From Balanoglossus misakiensis (lineage: Eukaryota; Hemichordata), in the NCBI GenBank assembly GCA_040954595.2, contig CM082591.2, positions 310,001-374,000 of the forward strand: a stretch of 64,000 bases of DNA, given 5' to 3'. The notes under the pieces were generated by a model, which was not told the DNA's origin, did no database searches, and saw only the letters and a program-made list of their open reading frames with translations. A program made the translations under genes and the position numbers. Of this stretch, positions 52,801 through 64,000 are shown piece after piece (position 1 is the stretch's first letter; every line of letters starts with the position of its first letter).

Positions 52801-55800
52801 ATACTGTACCCTGAGGCGTTTCAGATAACCAGTGAAATAGAGGCGAAACTGTTGAGGTGGAAATAATTGCAGATAAAAAGAGACAAACATGAATCGAATG
52901 ATAAATAAATAACTGTACCAGCAGAAATAAGAAGAGTGAGGCCTCTCTCGCTCAAATGGCTCATTAAAGGGACAAGCCTTTCACTCACTGAAACATGCTG
53001 AGTCATCTGTGATAAAAGATGCAGCATTTCATCTAATTTCAAGGATTTGCATGATTTGACAAGTCACATCTTTTCTGTGACACATTATTTTCATGAAGGA
53101 ATATTATCTTTACCTCTGGTGAGACTGGAGTGTCCACTTTCAATGTCCCTCTCTGATACAACGGAAGTGCTGCACTGTCTCCTGGTCCGTATTCCGAGTC
53201 CAAATCATGGCCGAGTGACGGATAACTGGAAGCGGAAGACTCGCTATCCGGTATTGAGAATGTGGAGTCGCTGTTACTCATTGCACTTGTTGGGATTTGT
53301 AAGTCGTGGGGAGGGGCGTATACAGAATGGTGCTCCAAATCAACAGGTGGGATGCTTTCAAATTCGCCTGTCAATAACACAATCAATCAATTAAAGTAAT
53401 TGTGTAGCATGAGGCAGCATTTGCTGGAGTGAAAGAGATGTTAGCCACACAAAAAACAACTGTAAGACAGAATGCAACTTAAGTTAGCAAGGAGATTGAG
53501 CCAGACAATACTGTGCAGGCAAAGTCATTTCTCTTTTGTGTAACATAAAAGGTTTTTCACTGTCGATTTGCAAATGATCTCATCCATCATTACCTGTTAC
53601 ATCACCTGTGATGTCACTATTCATGATGTCGGTCACAAAGTCACTCAAAGAAGAGTACGATGAACTCGTACTTCCTGCGTCATCTTCATCTTCTGTGTTA
53701 CTTCCACTTTCGTCTGTTGGATTCTCGTCATCTGACGTTCCTTCTATGGATGCAGCTAGCGTCGCCGCCAATGTCAGCTTGTCATCGTAGACTTTGAATT
53801 CCACTGGGCTGAGCTGAGCGCTGTACCACTTGGATTTGTCTCCGATGAGTTGTGGGTCGTAAACGCCAGTGTGGACTCGTAGGAATGCGACATTTGTTGG
53901 ATTCAGAGACCATTCTGCAAAGTATTCTACAGCCTAAAAGAGATTTGAAATAAACAAAGAAGCTCTTTAGCCAGGGCAGCTGACTTTCCATGTAAATGAA
54001 AAAATGGACATTAACAGAATATTAGATGTGCAACATCGTATGTCAGGGAATTTGCTATCTTTCTCAGAGATAAATCAGTTAATGCAAAAGTCACCATTTT
54101 CATGTTCAAAGATGAACAAATTGAAGAAAATTGGCTCCTAATCTTTTTGCTTATCAGACTGCATCACACATAGGTAGTGACCTGTGAAGTGTATTAATGA
54201 AGTAATAAAGGTTTTCCTACCTGTGTCTTTGAGAGTCTGTCTATGAACTGTGTCCTATGGCCTCTGGATTGCAAGAACTGATTCATCTGAAACGCCACCA
54301 CTGGCCTCGGATGCAGCCTCAATGTCCTTGTATGCTCCACAAAATTGGCCATGATGTTGGGTGAATTGAAGAACTTCACCATGGCAACTCTGGTTGCTAT
54401 GTCAACAGAGTCAACATCATTGCCATAGATGAAAGGGTTGAACCCCACCTCGGATGTGAAACTCTCACGTCTGGTCCAAGCAGGTTTTGCATCGCCATCT
54501 GCCTTGTCCAGATTGTTAATGGCTTGTGGGCTCATGCTCATACTGGCTAATGCCTGGAATTAAAATTATCAAACAGAATATTAGTGGAAACCTGAAGCTA
54601 TTTTTTTTTCTGTTGTATCAACTGCAACACTTCTGCTCTATTCCCTACATCATATCCAAAGTAACTTACAGAAACAGACTGTGGATATACTAGGGCTCAT
54701 CCAATTCTAGTAATTTATTTTGTGGAAACCAAATAGGTTTAAATTTGAAGAGAAAAAATGTCAAATGTTTGCTATAATATCCATCAATACATTAAATTCA
54801 AGATGGCATTAATACTTTCTATTTTCTATTTCAAAAAAGCTAATTGTCATCTTCTTTCACAAGACGAACAAATAATGTTTGACACAAAGAATTTGAATCA
54901 ATAGTAATATAACAAACCATGAATAAAATATCAATGTCTGTTGTAGCTTGTACGAATATTATTATCACAGACAAGCTGGTAAATATATTTTTTGTAAACC
55001 ATACACACAGATTACAATATTTTTGAATGTGAATACAATCAAAGGATTTTCTTATCATAAAACTCATCACTATAGTACATTTAGAAAATGATATTCCACA
55101 CTCAAAGGGAAAAGATTTTATTTTCTTCCTCTTCAAAATTGATGACGAGACCCGACTCTGCAAAGAAGCAGTTTCAATTCCACAGGGTGATGATAGATTT
55201 CTTTACTGATTCCGCCCACACACATGTATCAGATTACTAATGTGTGGGTAGTTCTTATTTTACAATAAATAAATGCTCTTTCAAAGCTCTGTAAACTTTC
55301 CGAGATGAAAAATTTGGCCAACTTTCCCTTGGCAAGTTAATAAATAATATGTATTAAAATACGGCAAGCTTCAAAACCTACCGAGGCATGGTACAAAATG
55401 AATATTTCTCTGCTTGCTTTACCTGTTTGAGATGGTTCTTAAGAACAGTGCCTTCCGGTTCTGGAAGTGTGGGCAACTCATCAGCACTGAGTGGCACTGT
55501 TATCTAGAAAGTAATCAAGAAATATGAAACTTTAAAAGGAAACTCTGATAAATAAAATATTTCACAAAGCATAATAAAGGCCACTGCTGGTGATACATAG
55601 CCCTTGATAATATCCTGAAATGGGATTCAAAATAAATACAGGAGAAATACAATGACCATCTTTTCACTACAAAAACATCTTCATCCTTTTTACAAAGCAC
55701 GTAATTTAACAACGAAGAAAAAGTTCCAATATGATAACTTACCTTGTTTGAATCCAGATCTATAAGCCAGACATCATCAGGCATTTTAAATGTGGATTTG

Positions 55801-58800
55801 TATGGAAAAAAGCTGGCAGGCACACCAATTATATATGGGGTTGGTGCAAGGAGTAACTGCAACGGAAGATTGAAGTTAATCACATCTGTTTCTTTATGTG
55901 GACAACAAATCACACTGTGTGAACGTTTTAAGAAAATCTGTGAGGTATCTCATGTACTCACCTGTTCAGCTGAACTCATGCAAGTCGGCAGTAGAGGAAT
56001 AACAGGAAACATATACTCTAAGGGATAGATCATGGAAACAAATGCCATAACACTCATGGATAAAGCATTGTAATCTCTTGATTGAAGTACAATCTGAAAG
56101 AGATAAAAACACAGGTGTCATTCATAAGGTGTGGGGGAAAATTAACCAGGCCATGAAAATGCTTGTTCATAGTAAATAAGAAGTGCCACCTGTATCAGAA
56201 ATTTACATCCCAGGCCCTGGGAGACACAAGACCATCAAAGAGATTGATGAGAAATGCTGTTTCTGTGCAGATCACTAAAGCTACGTGTATGCACAAGCAT
56301 ACAAGTTGAGATCATGAATTTACATGTACCCAACATGCAAGAAACACATAGCTGACATCTGCAGAATTTATTTTTATTTTATTAGTCAGTTTCTAGAAAG
56401 TATTCTGCACATCTCTCTCATGATTTTCTGTCCTCGCTGATTCCAAGGACGTTCACGTACAGGTAAGGTTAGAGCTAAAAGGGAATGTCTAGACGTAGAC
56501 AACATCTTGTAATGCACTCAGCAAGCTGTCCACTTCTGACGATAATTACACTGTGTCTGTTGCAGGAAAACAACTCTCTTTCTGCAATTTCACGATTTTA
56601 CGAGTATGGCCAGCTGCTCTGCTAACAAAATAAAAGAACTAACACAAGTGTGATCCTATTTCAAACACTGCAAAATAATGATGTACCACATTTATCCAGG
56701 AAACGTTATCCATGCCTCGGAGATGACTTAGTTACAGCTTACCACAGCACCTACGCTAGGCTTATTACGAGAGTTTTCTTTGGATAAATAACAGGAAATT
56801 CATGCCCATTTTTAACGCTAAAATTGCGGAGAAAATTCTGGTGAAAATCTTCTTAGACAGGAAATAATTTCCATAGAGTGACTATTTTCATACATATTTA
56901 TCGTACATGGTCCTTTTTTCTATTCACATGAAAGAACAGATTATTCATGATTATTCACATCAAAAACTGTCACTAATATTGTAATAACATCAGTTCTGAA
57001 CGTTTGACAGTGGTGAAATAAAGCATAATGTATAAAGCTGGCATATAGCACACTAATCACAGGATTATTTCGGGTTAATTTCACAGACTTTCACTTTATT
57101 TTGTGTCAAACCAGCACCATTAATGGCCAAACCCTCCTTAAATTGGTTTTTATCAACTAATTATTTCCAAATAAATTCCAAATAACAGACCAGATTTACA
57201 TCTCATTTTTCACAAATGACCCAAACCTATATGTCTTTACCAATGTGCACACCTTTTCACAGCTGGCACCGATCTGATCTAAATTTGGTAACATTTCAAA
57301 AGTCTTATCGATGCCGTCATTTCCATATGTTTGCATCAATGATGTTAATGGTGTCATTTTATGAAACTTTCATCTGTGCCATTCAAATAAAACGATCTTA
57401 AAATTAGTAAAGCAAATACTGAATAAGTACATGTATGGGGCCCTGCAGAGGTCTAAAAGTAGGCAACGGTCTCCAGATGCCCAGGTGTGTGATCAAACAA
57501 CGATCATTACATACAGTGCAAACTGAATCAGGTATACTACAGTGTCTGCTTTTATGAAACCCTGGCAAAATTGCAAATTAATGGGTCTTTCTCGCAACCC
57601 TAGTGAAATCAAGAAGCTTACACCATCCATTTTATTTCAGAGGGTAAATTTCACCACATTTGATGGAGCCCTGAGCTTAGGATAATCTCCCGTCTTGTCT
57701 GCCGGTAATCATACCGGTGTACCAGATACAATTAATTTTCAGCTTTGTGATGTCAACCATGGCAATCGTGGCACCCTGCTCAGAAATCCAACGAACAATC
57801 AAGGTTTAGAGTTAAATTCTGTGAAATCCATTAATCTCAATGAGACTCTGAGAAAATCTGTCATTATATAATTAAAACTGAAAGTACAAACTATAAACAT
57901 TCATTTAATTCTGCAAACAACATCTAACTGTTGAGACAATTTTCAAGGCGCCAAGTAAAACATTTATCAGTTTTACAGAGAAGATGTAATTATACAGACA
58001 GGCAAGGCACAGGCCCTACTACACACAGCATGCAGTCGCGTCAAAATATAATTCTTCCAGCTCTTGCCAGCAGAACACAGACTGGAGGACTCACTTATAT
58101 CTAGGTACATGTACCTGATGATGATTAATAGGCCAGGTAGTGCCATTGCTAATGAGTTAATCTTTCATTGGGAATTAATACTGAATAAATATCACATGAT
58201 GATGTGTACTGTCCAGGGTCACTATCTAGGAAGAATTAATTAGACTTCTGCTCTGCCACGTTGTCAGTTTGTGCTGTCATCATGCATGCAAGATTGGCTC
58301 AAAAAGTAGGTGTGTTTGTTCATCAAGGTAATCCATGATTAATACATGTACTGGTATGTGATGTGGAAATATGTGTCATTTTTAAGAAATGGCCAATAAC
58401 ACATTGGTTGCACTGCAGATATCCAATGAAACTCCACAAAAATCTACATTTTTAAAACTTGACCAATTACTCGGGATATAATGCCGGCTAAATGACAACT
58501 TACCTTGCTTTATACATATGTGTAATGTACTGTAATCTGTTTGCGAAATTGGCCAATCAAAAATTGGTCATCTTCTTAAAAAGATACATTTTCAACCAAT
58601 CACAAAGGACAAAAGGACTGCTTGACCAATCACAACTCACCTTGTGCTCTTGAAGAATACATGTCAAAACCTGCAGACAGGTTTCAACACCGAGTAATTC
58701 CAACGGTAGATGCAGAGGGAAATCAGCCAGGCTGAAACGTGTGTGATCTGGCAGTGCTAGGGTTAACGGAGAATGCATATGAGTTGGCAGGATCTCCAGC

Positions 58801-58935
58801 TCGATTCTTGTCTTTCCCGGAACAGGAACTGGGGAACTGAGAAGGCGGAGTAGCCATGTCTCAATCTCTCGGACATCATGTCGTACAATTCCTGGGTTTT
58901 CACTTACACCAGTCAGCACACCCCATACAGAATCT
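40873..58935 (-). CDS. MADD: MADD / DENN-domain Rab GEF (5' exons outside window)
   Basis: MAP-kinase-activating death domain protein, a Rab3/Rab27 exchange factor. Twenty-three exons, phases all consistent: 58935-58641, 56093-55962, 55856-55743, 55503-55423, 54553-54221, 53933-53594, 53367-53114, 52370-51803, 51460-51340, 51180-51003, 50773-50437, 47796-47758, 47619-47506, 47345-47044, 46827-46668, 46447-46327, 46154-45938, 45738-45631, 45467-45303, 45036-44964, 44732-44626, 41240-41171, 41051-40873; about 1469 residues. Central [74 protein letters not shown]. Downstream [26 protein letters not shown]. Then Ser/Asp-rich linkers, the region around [21 protein letters not shown], and the conserved C-terminus [88 protein letters not shown]. 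The upstream DENN and start codon lie past 64000 or in exons I could not see. Confidence 0.96.
41664..41754 (+). mobile_element. Decayed MITE copy in MADD intron
   Basis: Begins aaccctttcacccccatttcc and retains ggtccaaccca and agtgggtttgg. The right terminus has degraded to caaaggttaa. Confidence 0.5.
48361..48542. mobile_element. 182-bp fold-back (palindromic) element
   Basis: Two arms of about 88 bp are inverted copies at roughly 85% identity by eye. The left arm starts aataacacatgatagcgagg and the right arm ends gcccgagcatcatgtgttatt; shared internal blocks include atcacgatttgaagcctgc and ggtgatctctgacca. Sits in the large MADD intron between 47796 and 50437. The region up to about 49020 (with tatcacgtgagcgcgtctcag) may belong to a larger element. 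Confidence 0.75.
49112..49330 (+). repeat. Minisatellite, ~96-bp period, about 2.3 copies
   Basis: The string ggcagtcatgtgggt begins at 49112, 49210 and 49304, giving unit lengths of 98 and 94 bp; units are almost identical. A diverged partial copy follows to about 49365. Intronic to MADD. Confidence 0.8.
50170..50258 (+). mobile_element. MITE copy flanked by TTAA
   Basis: Well-preserved 89-bp copy in a MADD intron. Begins aaccctttcacccccagttcc and ends catggtggtaaaagggtt, with TTAA on both sides of the CCC...GGG ends. Confidence 0.7.
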
Positions 58936-60633
58936 CTGCAATTAAATCATAACACATGGAGCTGTTGAAATAACATACCTATCATTATCAATATCATGAT
59001 TATTGTACACTTTGTTAGCATTTTTCAAATTATCTGATTTAGCACTGTTGAATCCACTCTTGTGATCAGCAAACATTCCAAACATTTGTGAAACCCACCA
59101 TCGCTGGTGTCCATGGTAACTATCATGAACAGACTGCCTTGGAAGACTGTGCATTTAGATAACAAACATGGAGATTATTTGAAACCATGGAATTTCCATA
59201 TCAAATGTAAACAGAATACACACATTTTTAATACAACACATGTACCGGTATAAACAGATAATACGTTTCTGTCACTCAGTGCCATATGGACATCAAAACA
59301 GATTCATTTATTTGAATAAATTACTGAGCATTGCAAATGGTAAGATTAATTCTTCAATACATGGTATATACACAGAACATGTCCACAATATGGTGCCTTT
59401 AAATGGTACCTATGAACTTTGCTACTCTGGATATGGATAGGTGTTTACGGTCCACTAGTCTCCACACAATCTAAGGACACACCTAATCTTAAAAGCTTTC
59501 CACAAAGTTGTACATTGTGTCTCCTAGTAAACTGAAACAAACACTTAAAACTGTTTTTAGCTATAATAGGTCTCGACATGTGGATCTCAGATTACACCTC
59601 CCAACACTGACGATCGAAACTTTCTGTTGATTTTATTTAAAAAGGTATGTAAGACAAGAATCAATGTAAAAAGGGTAAACTAAAAGTTAAAGCTAGAGGC
59701 TTTCAACTATTGAATGAAGTACATGTATTTTGAAAAGAAACCTCTTCTCTTGACTGTCAATCTACACACTCACTGAACATGAAAAGATCACAACAGACAC
59801 TAGTTACCAGTCTATTCTTAGATGGAATGTTTACGCACTGTGGCCCACAAAGGCACAACAATGACCCCTCCACAAACAGGGACACGCAAAGGTGAGTGAC
59901 CGATAATTAAGCCTTTGGCCAAGTTTCAACAAAAACATGCAGGCGACTTGAAGTGACCCTATACTTTACACTACATGTAGATCAAATTTCTTAGTTTTTC
60001 TTTCCCCTCTGAATTTTTTCTCTTCATCAGGACAAGGTAGTTTCCTGTTGCAGTTCTAGATTTGTTGGATCCATTCTGTATGACAGTGACAAGATATCTA
60101 CCTGCAATAGTTTCTGTACATGTAAACTGAAAAAAAGGGAATTCGAAATGGAATCTACACTCCTACCATGGCCCAAAATGTAAATATTCTTCCTATGTAC
60201 TACGCATCTGCTGTGGTTCAGTGAACGTCTACCTGTCTGTCAAAGCAAAGCATGTCAGAGGTTGACATCAGTTGCTACACATCTGACCAACAAACTGTGT
60301 GATTAATCAACTGTGAAGCAGATAGTGAGGCCAAAGGTATTCACTGAATGAGAACATCACACAATGTGGATTATGAGTTGGCCATAAATCATACCTATTA
60401 TGATTCACATGAAAGATACTCTCGTGGGAATAATGAAATCTACAACATAAACTCCCTCACCTCTTTCATCAAAGCTTCATTTCACTTAATCTTTAATTTA
60501 GTAATATTGATGACAACTGATATTAAAATATTTTGCATGATTGTAATATATTTGATAATAACATGCATCTATGTCATAAACATGCTATTTCGAAACTCAT
60601 CTTATGTTCAAGGCCACAGAAATATAGAATAAA

Positions 60634-61790
60634 ATTAAAGCTGCAAGCAGCATTGTCCGGGCCCAAGCTCTATTATCTGATCTGATGCTAATATAGTGTT
60701 AAGTAGGTCAAAGGTCACCCGAGGTCACCCAACATTTGGGCAAAATATTTTGACCCCATACTGGTCCATGTATAACAAAAACAAAACCTCTAGGTCTATT
60801 GGTTCATCATTAATTAGGTATGCGCATATTTAATGAGGTCACCAGAGGTCAAAGGGGTCATGAAAAGTAGCAAAATGTTTTGATCACATACAAATCCACA
60901 TACATCAAAAACCAAAGTTATAGCCCTATTGGTTAGCCTGGAATTAGATATGCAGAAAAATGATTCGTCAAAAGTAGGTCAAAGGTCATTGCAAAATTAC
61001 AAAAATATTTATAGCTTATTCTTGTCATATGATGATTCATATCCATAAAAAGAATTTCTGTGCTATCAATTTTTAGGCTAGAAAAGGAATTTTTACTTTT
61101 TAATCGTTTTTCACAAAATCCAATATGGCCGCCATAATCTTCAACCAATCACATTCCCCTTCGCAAACTTGATAGACATCCGTTTAATGACCACACACAC
61201 CAAATCTTGTGACTCGGTTATCGCCCGTTCTGGAGGAGAAGATTTTTGAAGTTTTACTATGGTTTTTCGAAAATTCAATATGGCCGCCATAATCTTTGAC
61301 CAATCACAATGATCTTCGCAAACTTGATAGACATCAGTTAGGTGACCACATAACCCAAACGGCGTGACTCGGTTATCGCCGGTTCTGGAGAAGAAGATTT
61401 TTGAAATTTTGACCAGATTTCAGAAAAACAACTGTAGCAAAAAAACTGCAACATTGACAGCAAAATATCCAATTACAAAAATGATGGGCAGAGGGTATAC
61501 TACCAGCACGCCAAATCTGAAGTCGATCTGACTAGTAGTTTCTGAGATCTGAGATTTGCATTTTTTCAGAAAATCCAATATGGCCGCCATGTCACGTGAC
61601 TAATTAAGTATTCACAAGTCACTGCACATCTACTCATTGACCTTGACCACTGTAGCAAGTTTGAGAACTGTACCTGCAGCGGTGTCTGAGATCTAGAGCG
61701 CGAAAGAAATGAACCAAGAATAAAGAAAGAAAGAAAAACCCCAACGAAACCAATACGGGCCCAAGCCTGGCTTGGCTTGGGCCCATAACT
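60634..61790 (+). mobile_element. Interspersed element with GGGCCCAAGC ends and nuclear-receptor-type half-sites
   Basis: Left end taaagctgcaagcagcattg followed by ccgggcccaagc; right end acgggcccaagcctggcttg followed by gcttgggccc, so a GGGCCCAAGC motif is inverted between ends and also forms a terminal hairpin. Inside are an approximately 155-bp tandem duplication (copies around 61106-61260 and 61264-61420, with a partial third at 61562), each with caatatggccgccat and ttcgcaaacttgatagacat, and several AGGTCA arrays. No transposase ORF. I recall elements with similar ends in fish genomes but cannot assign a class. Confidence 0.65.
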
Positions 61791-62420
61791 ACAACAATGT
61801 ATGTGGGCAGGTATTGTTTGTAAAAATAGAATTCATCACTGTATGTACACATTCAAGATAAAAGGATCAGTGCCCTGGGATGCCAGGGTATGCTGAACAA
61901 TTTTCTGTTGGAACTGTGCCTGTTAAAATATTAATTCAGATATTTCTGCAGCAAATAGACTCATAACTCATATAACACAATGGTCCAATTACAATATAGA
62001 TTCATTCTGTGTGTTACGGAGCGTGAATGTGGTTTGAGTAAAATAAACTTCATTGGTTGGAAATAGGCTCTGTGAGGTTTGAGATAAATGAAATTAGTGT
62101 CCAATGTGTCTTGAGCACGACTTTGTGGTGGGTGTCCTAATCTAAACACTCTACCGGTGTCCAATTCTCACTATGGTATGTGTTCCTTAAATACGATTTC
62201 GTTATCTTGACGAGTAATAAAAATCTCATGTGCTTGACAGAATTTCAAGAGAGCTGATTACTGCGATGTATAAATTGTGTTATTTAAACCAAAAGCTTCA
62301 ATACAAAATCAAATGTAAAATTTCTATCCAATCATGCAGAATATCCACTAATTAGCTGTATGTTTTTACGTCAATCAATACAATGCAATTAATTGTATTT
62401 TATTTCCATCTAAAATGCAG

Positions 62421-62472
62421 ACACACAATGATGGCTGATGAAGTGCAGTTGCTCAGAGGCCTGGCCACTGAG
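62421..62472 (+). CDS. Candidate plus-strand first coding exon (speculative)
   Basis: A possible acceptor (ctaaaatgcag) is followed by acacacaATGATGGCTGATG, giving MMADEVQLLRGLATE, and then a strong donor GAG|GTACGT. No next exon is found before 64000. It lies antisense to the presumed MADD intron and could easily be chance. Confidence 0.15.
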
Positions 62473-63644
62473 GTACGTCGATATTCTGCCTTCTGGAAAA
62501 ATATACAAGACTCTTGAAATGCTCAACTACATAAATAATGTATAGCACCATATCTATGAACTAAGAAACCAGTTTTATAGTATCTCCCTGAGATGATACA
62601 GTTAAATTTTATCCATGACATAATCATGTATTTATTTTCATGTGAATTCCACTGTGACTACCAGCTGCTTCTTTAGATTTCTATATTTAGAAATGTTTTA
62701 CAAAAACTACCAGTCAGTTTTTATTGATATTTAATTTTTGTCAATATTATTGACAGTTACTTCTGGGAAGACAACATTCAGCAAAGTGTAGTACTCATAG
62801 TACTTGGTATCAAAAATATGCAGACAACAAAACAGCATTGATCATACACTGTCAGAATCCACATAAATGTGCAGGCTGAAATTTACGCCGAAATCAATAT
62901 TTTGTCAGTTTCAATAAGTCCTGCATAAATTATAATACTCAATAAAATCTACACAGGTCGGTAAAATTCATTTCAGAACTTTGTATGATTTATGAACTCA
63001 TAAAAAAGGAGACTGCATTAGTCTTCTCTTTGGGTCCTTGAGTTTCCAGGGCAGAACTGCATGAATAGTGTCTGGACGATGAAAACTGCTCCGAAGGCTA
63101 AATTATACACACACCCAGGAGACACTTAGTCACAATCAAGGCTTACAAACAGCTCCCTTATCTTCTTCAAGACTCTTGTTTGCCAGAGCCAGACAGGAAA
63201 TGTTGCACTTAATATAAATCGTGATCAGGGATAACTTAACACCATCACTATGGAAACGGTGATATTTGGGAGCATTTATGCCTATCTGAAGTGGTTCATT
63301 CTTAAGTGCTGGGGTGATAACATTTTGTATCGTAATCCATGGCAACTGAGTTCGCTAAAAAGGGGAGGGTCAGGTTGGGTGTTATGCACATGGAGACTTT
63401 CGGGTCAGTCTTTTATGACTATATAAAGTAGAGCGTAGTTTACATCTTGTCTGGTAATTCTTCTAGTCCTGTTAATCACACCATGTGGACTTGTGAATAT
63501 AAAACTGAAACATGATGAAAGAATCCTTGCCACAGAAAATAACTGGTGCGATGCTAAACCATTGTTAGAAATCTAAATTTCATTAAATATCTGAAAACGT
63601 AGGAGACTGACGGAACAATGAATGCATAGAGAATGTACATTGTC

Positions 63645-63735
63645 AACTCTTTCACCCCCAGTTCCTTCTTTATAGAGGTCCAACCATACCCTAGAAAACA
63701 ATGAGCTTGGACTGAACCATGGTGGTGAAAGGGTT
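63645..63735 (+). mobile_element. MITE copy near right edge
   Basis: Begins aactctttcacccccagttcc and ends catggtggtgaaagggtt. One mismatch in the left terminus (aactc). Confidence 0.65.
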
Positions 63736-64000
63736 ATTTCAATGATCAAACTTGTTTACTTGTAGTATCCAAATTACTATTCAAATTCCAATGGCGAGTT
63801 TCAGATATGTCCCTACACATGTTTAATTAGAGAACAAAAATCTAACATGGACAAATGCATGCAAACAATGAAACTGCCACGTTGAAAGCTGGGATTTCTT
63901 TCAATTGTCTCTCCCCAGGAATTTCTAATAATGTGATACTTAATTTACATAACAATACACATAATTTAGTTATAATGTATTATAATGAAAAATGAGAAAA

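Larger units (their letters stand above)
58936..64000. other. Probable large 5' intron of MADD
   Basis: No minus-strand exon matching the upstream DENN module was found. The stretch holds the interspersed element at 60634-61790, a MITE copy at 63645-63735 and a candidate plus-strand exon at 62421-62472; the rest is AT-rich unique-looking DNA. Confidence 0.45.

Noticed and set aside
54840-55163. 107-codon minus-strand open frame between MADD exons
   Set aside because: Intronic; the flanking MADD exons join in phase without it and no motif is visible.

Overview
The window is a piece of an intron-rich animal nuclear genome, AT-rich outside exons, with many short GT-AG exons. The best-recognised genes (KIF6-like kinesin, TTC17, MADD, an OATP/SLCO transporter, an archaemetzincin) are metazoan. 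An invertebrate-type protein resembling the N-terminal half of 'putative phosphoenolpyruvate synthase' proteins and an array of seven LRAT domains point to a non-vertebrate animal, most likely an invertebrate deuterostome or lophotrochozoan. I cannot name the species. No bacterial operons, CRISPR arrays, tRNA or rRNA genes were seen. Gene models were assembled by hand from splice signals, and reading phase was checked at every junction.

Layout: (1) 42-6323, minus: KIF6-like kinesin, running off the left edge at its 3' end. (2) 7364-15727, plus: TTC17, head-to-head with the kinesin across a compact shared promoter. (3) 17421-19908, minus: membrane-anchored stand-alone homologue of the PEP-synthase-like N-terminal region. 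(4) 21581-23744, plus: unrecognised acidic and coiled-coil protein that needs a 16-nt microexon. (5) 26116-30270, plus: complete OATP (SLCO) transporter. (6) 30569-33889, minus: a single coding exon for an 1106-residue protein with seven tandem LRAT-type domains, three lacking the catalytic cysteine, plus a glycine-rich hydrophobic tail. (7) 35601-37080, minus: archaemetzincin with an unusual N-terminal membrane anchor. (8) 40873-58935, minus: MADD (DENN-domain Rab GEF), complete at the 3' end, with its first exons beyond the right edge.

Repeats are informative. An ~89-bp palindromic element with CCCTTTCACC ends and, in two copies, flanking TTAA looks like a piggyBac-type MITE and occurs about six times. 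A 182-bp fold-back element lies in a MADD intron. A ~1.15-kb interspersed element near 60.6-61.8 kb carries perfect DR1 and DR4 nuclear-receptor-type half-site arrays and an internal 155-bp duplication. A 96-bp minisatellite is also present.

The neighbours do not form a pathway. The two divergent pairs (KIF6/TTC17, and the PEPS-like gene with the coiled-coil gene) may share promoters. KIF6 and TTC17 are both associated with cilia or actin biology in other animals. The most unusual item is the hepta-LRAT protein. Next are the Ser/Arg-rich insertion in kinesin loop 12 and the membrane-anchored archaemetzincin.
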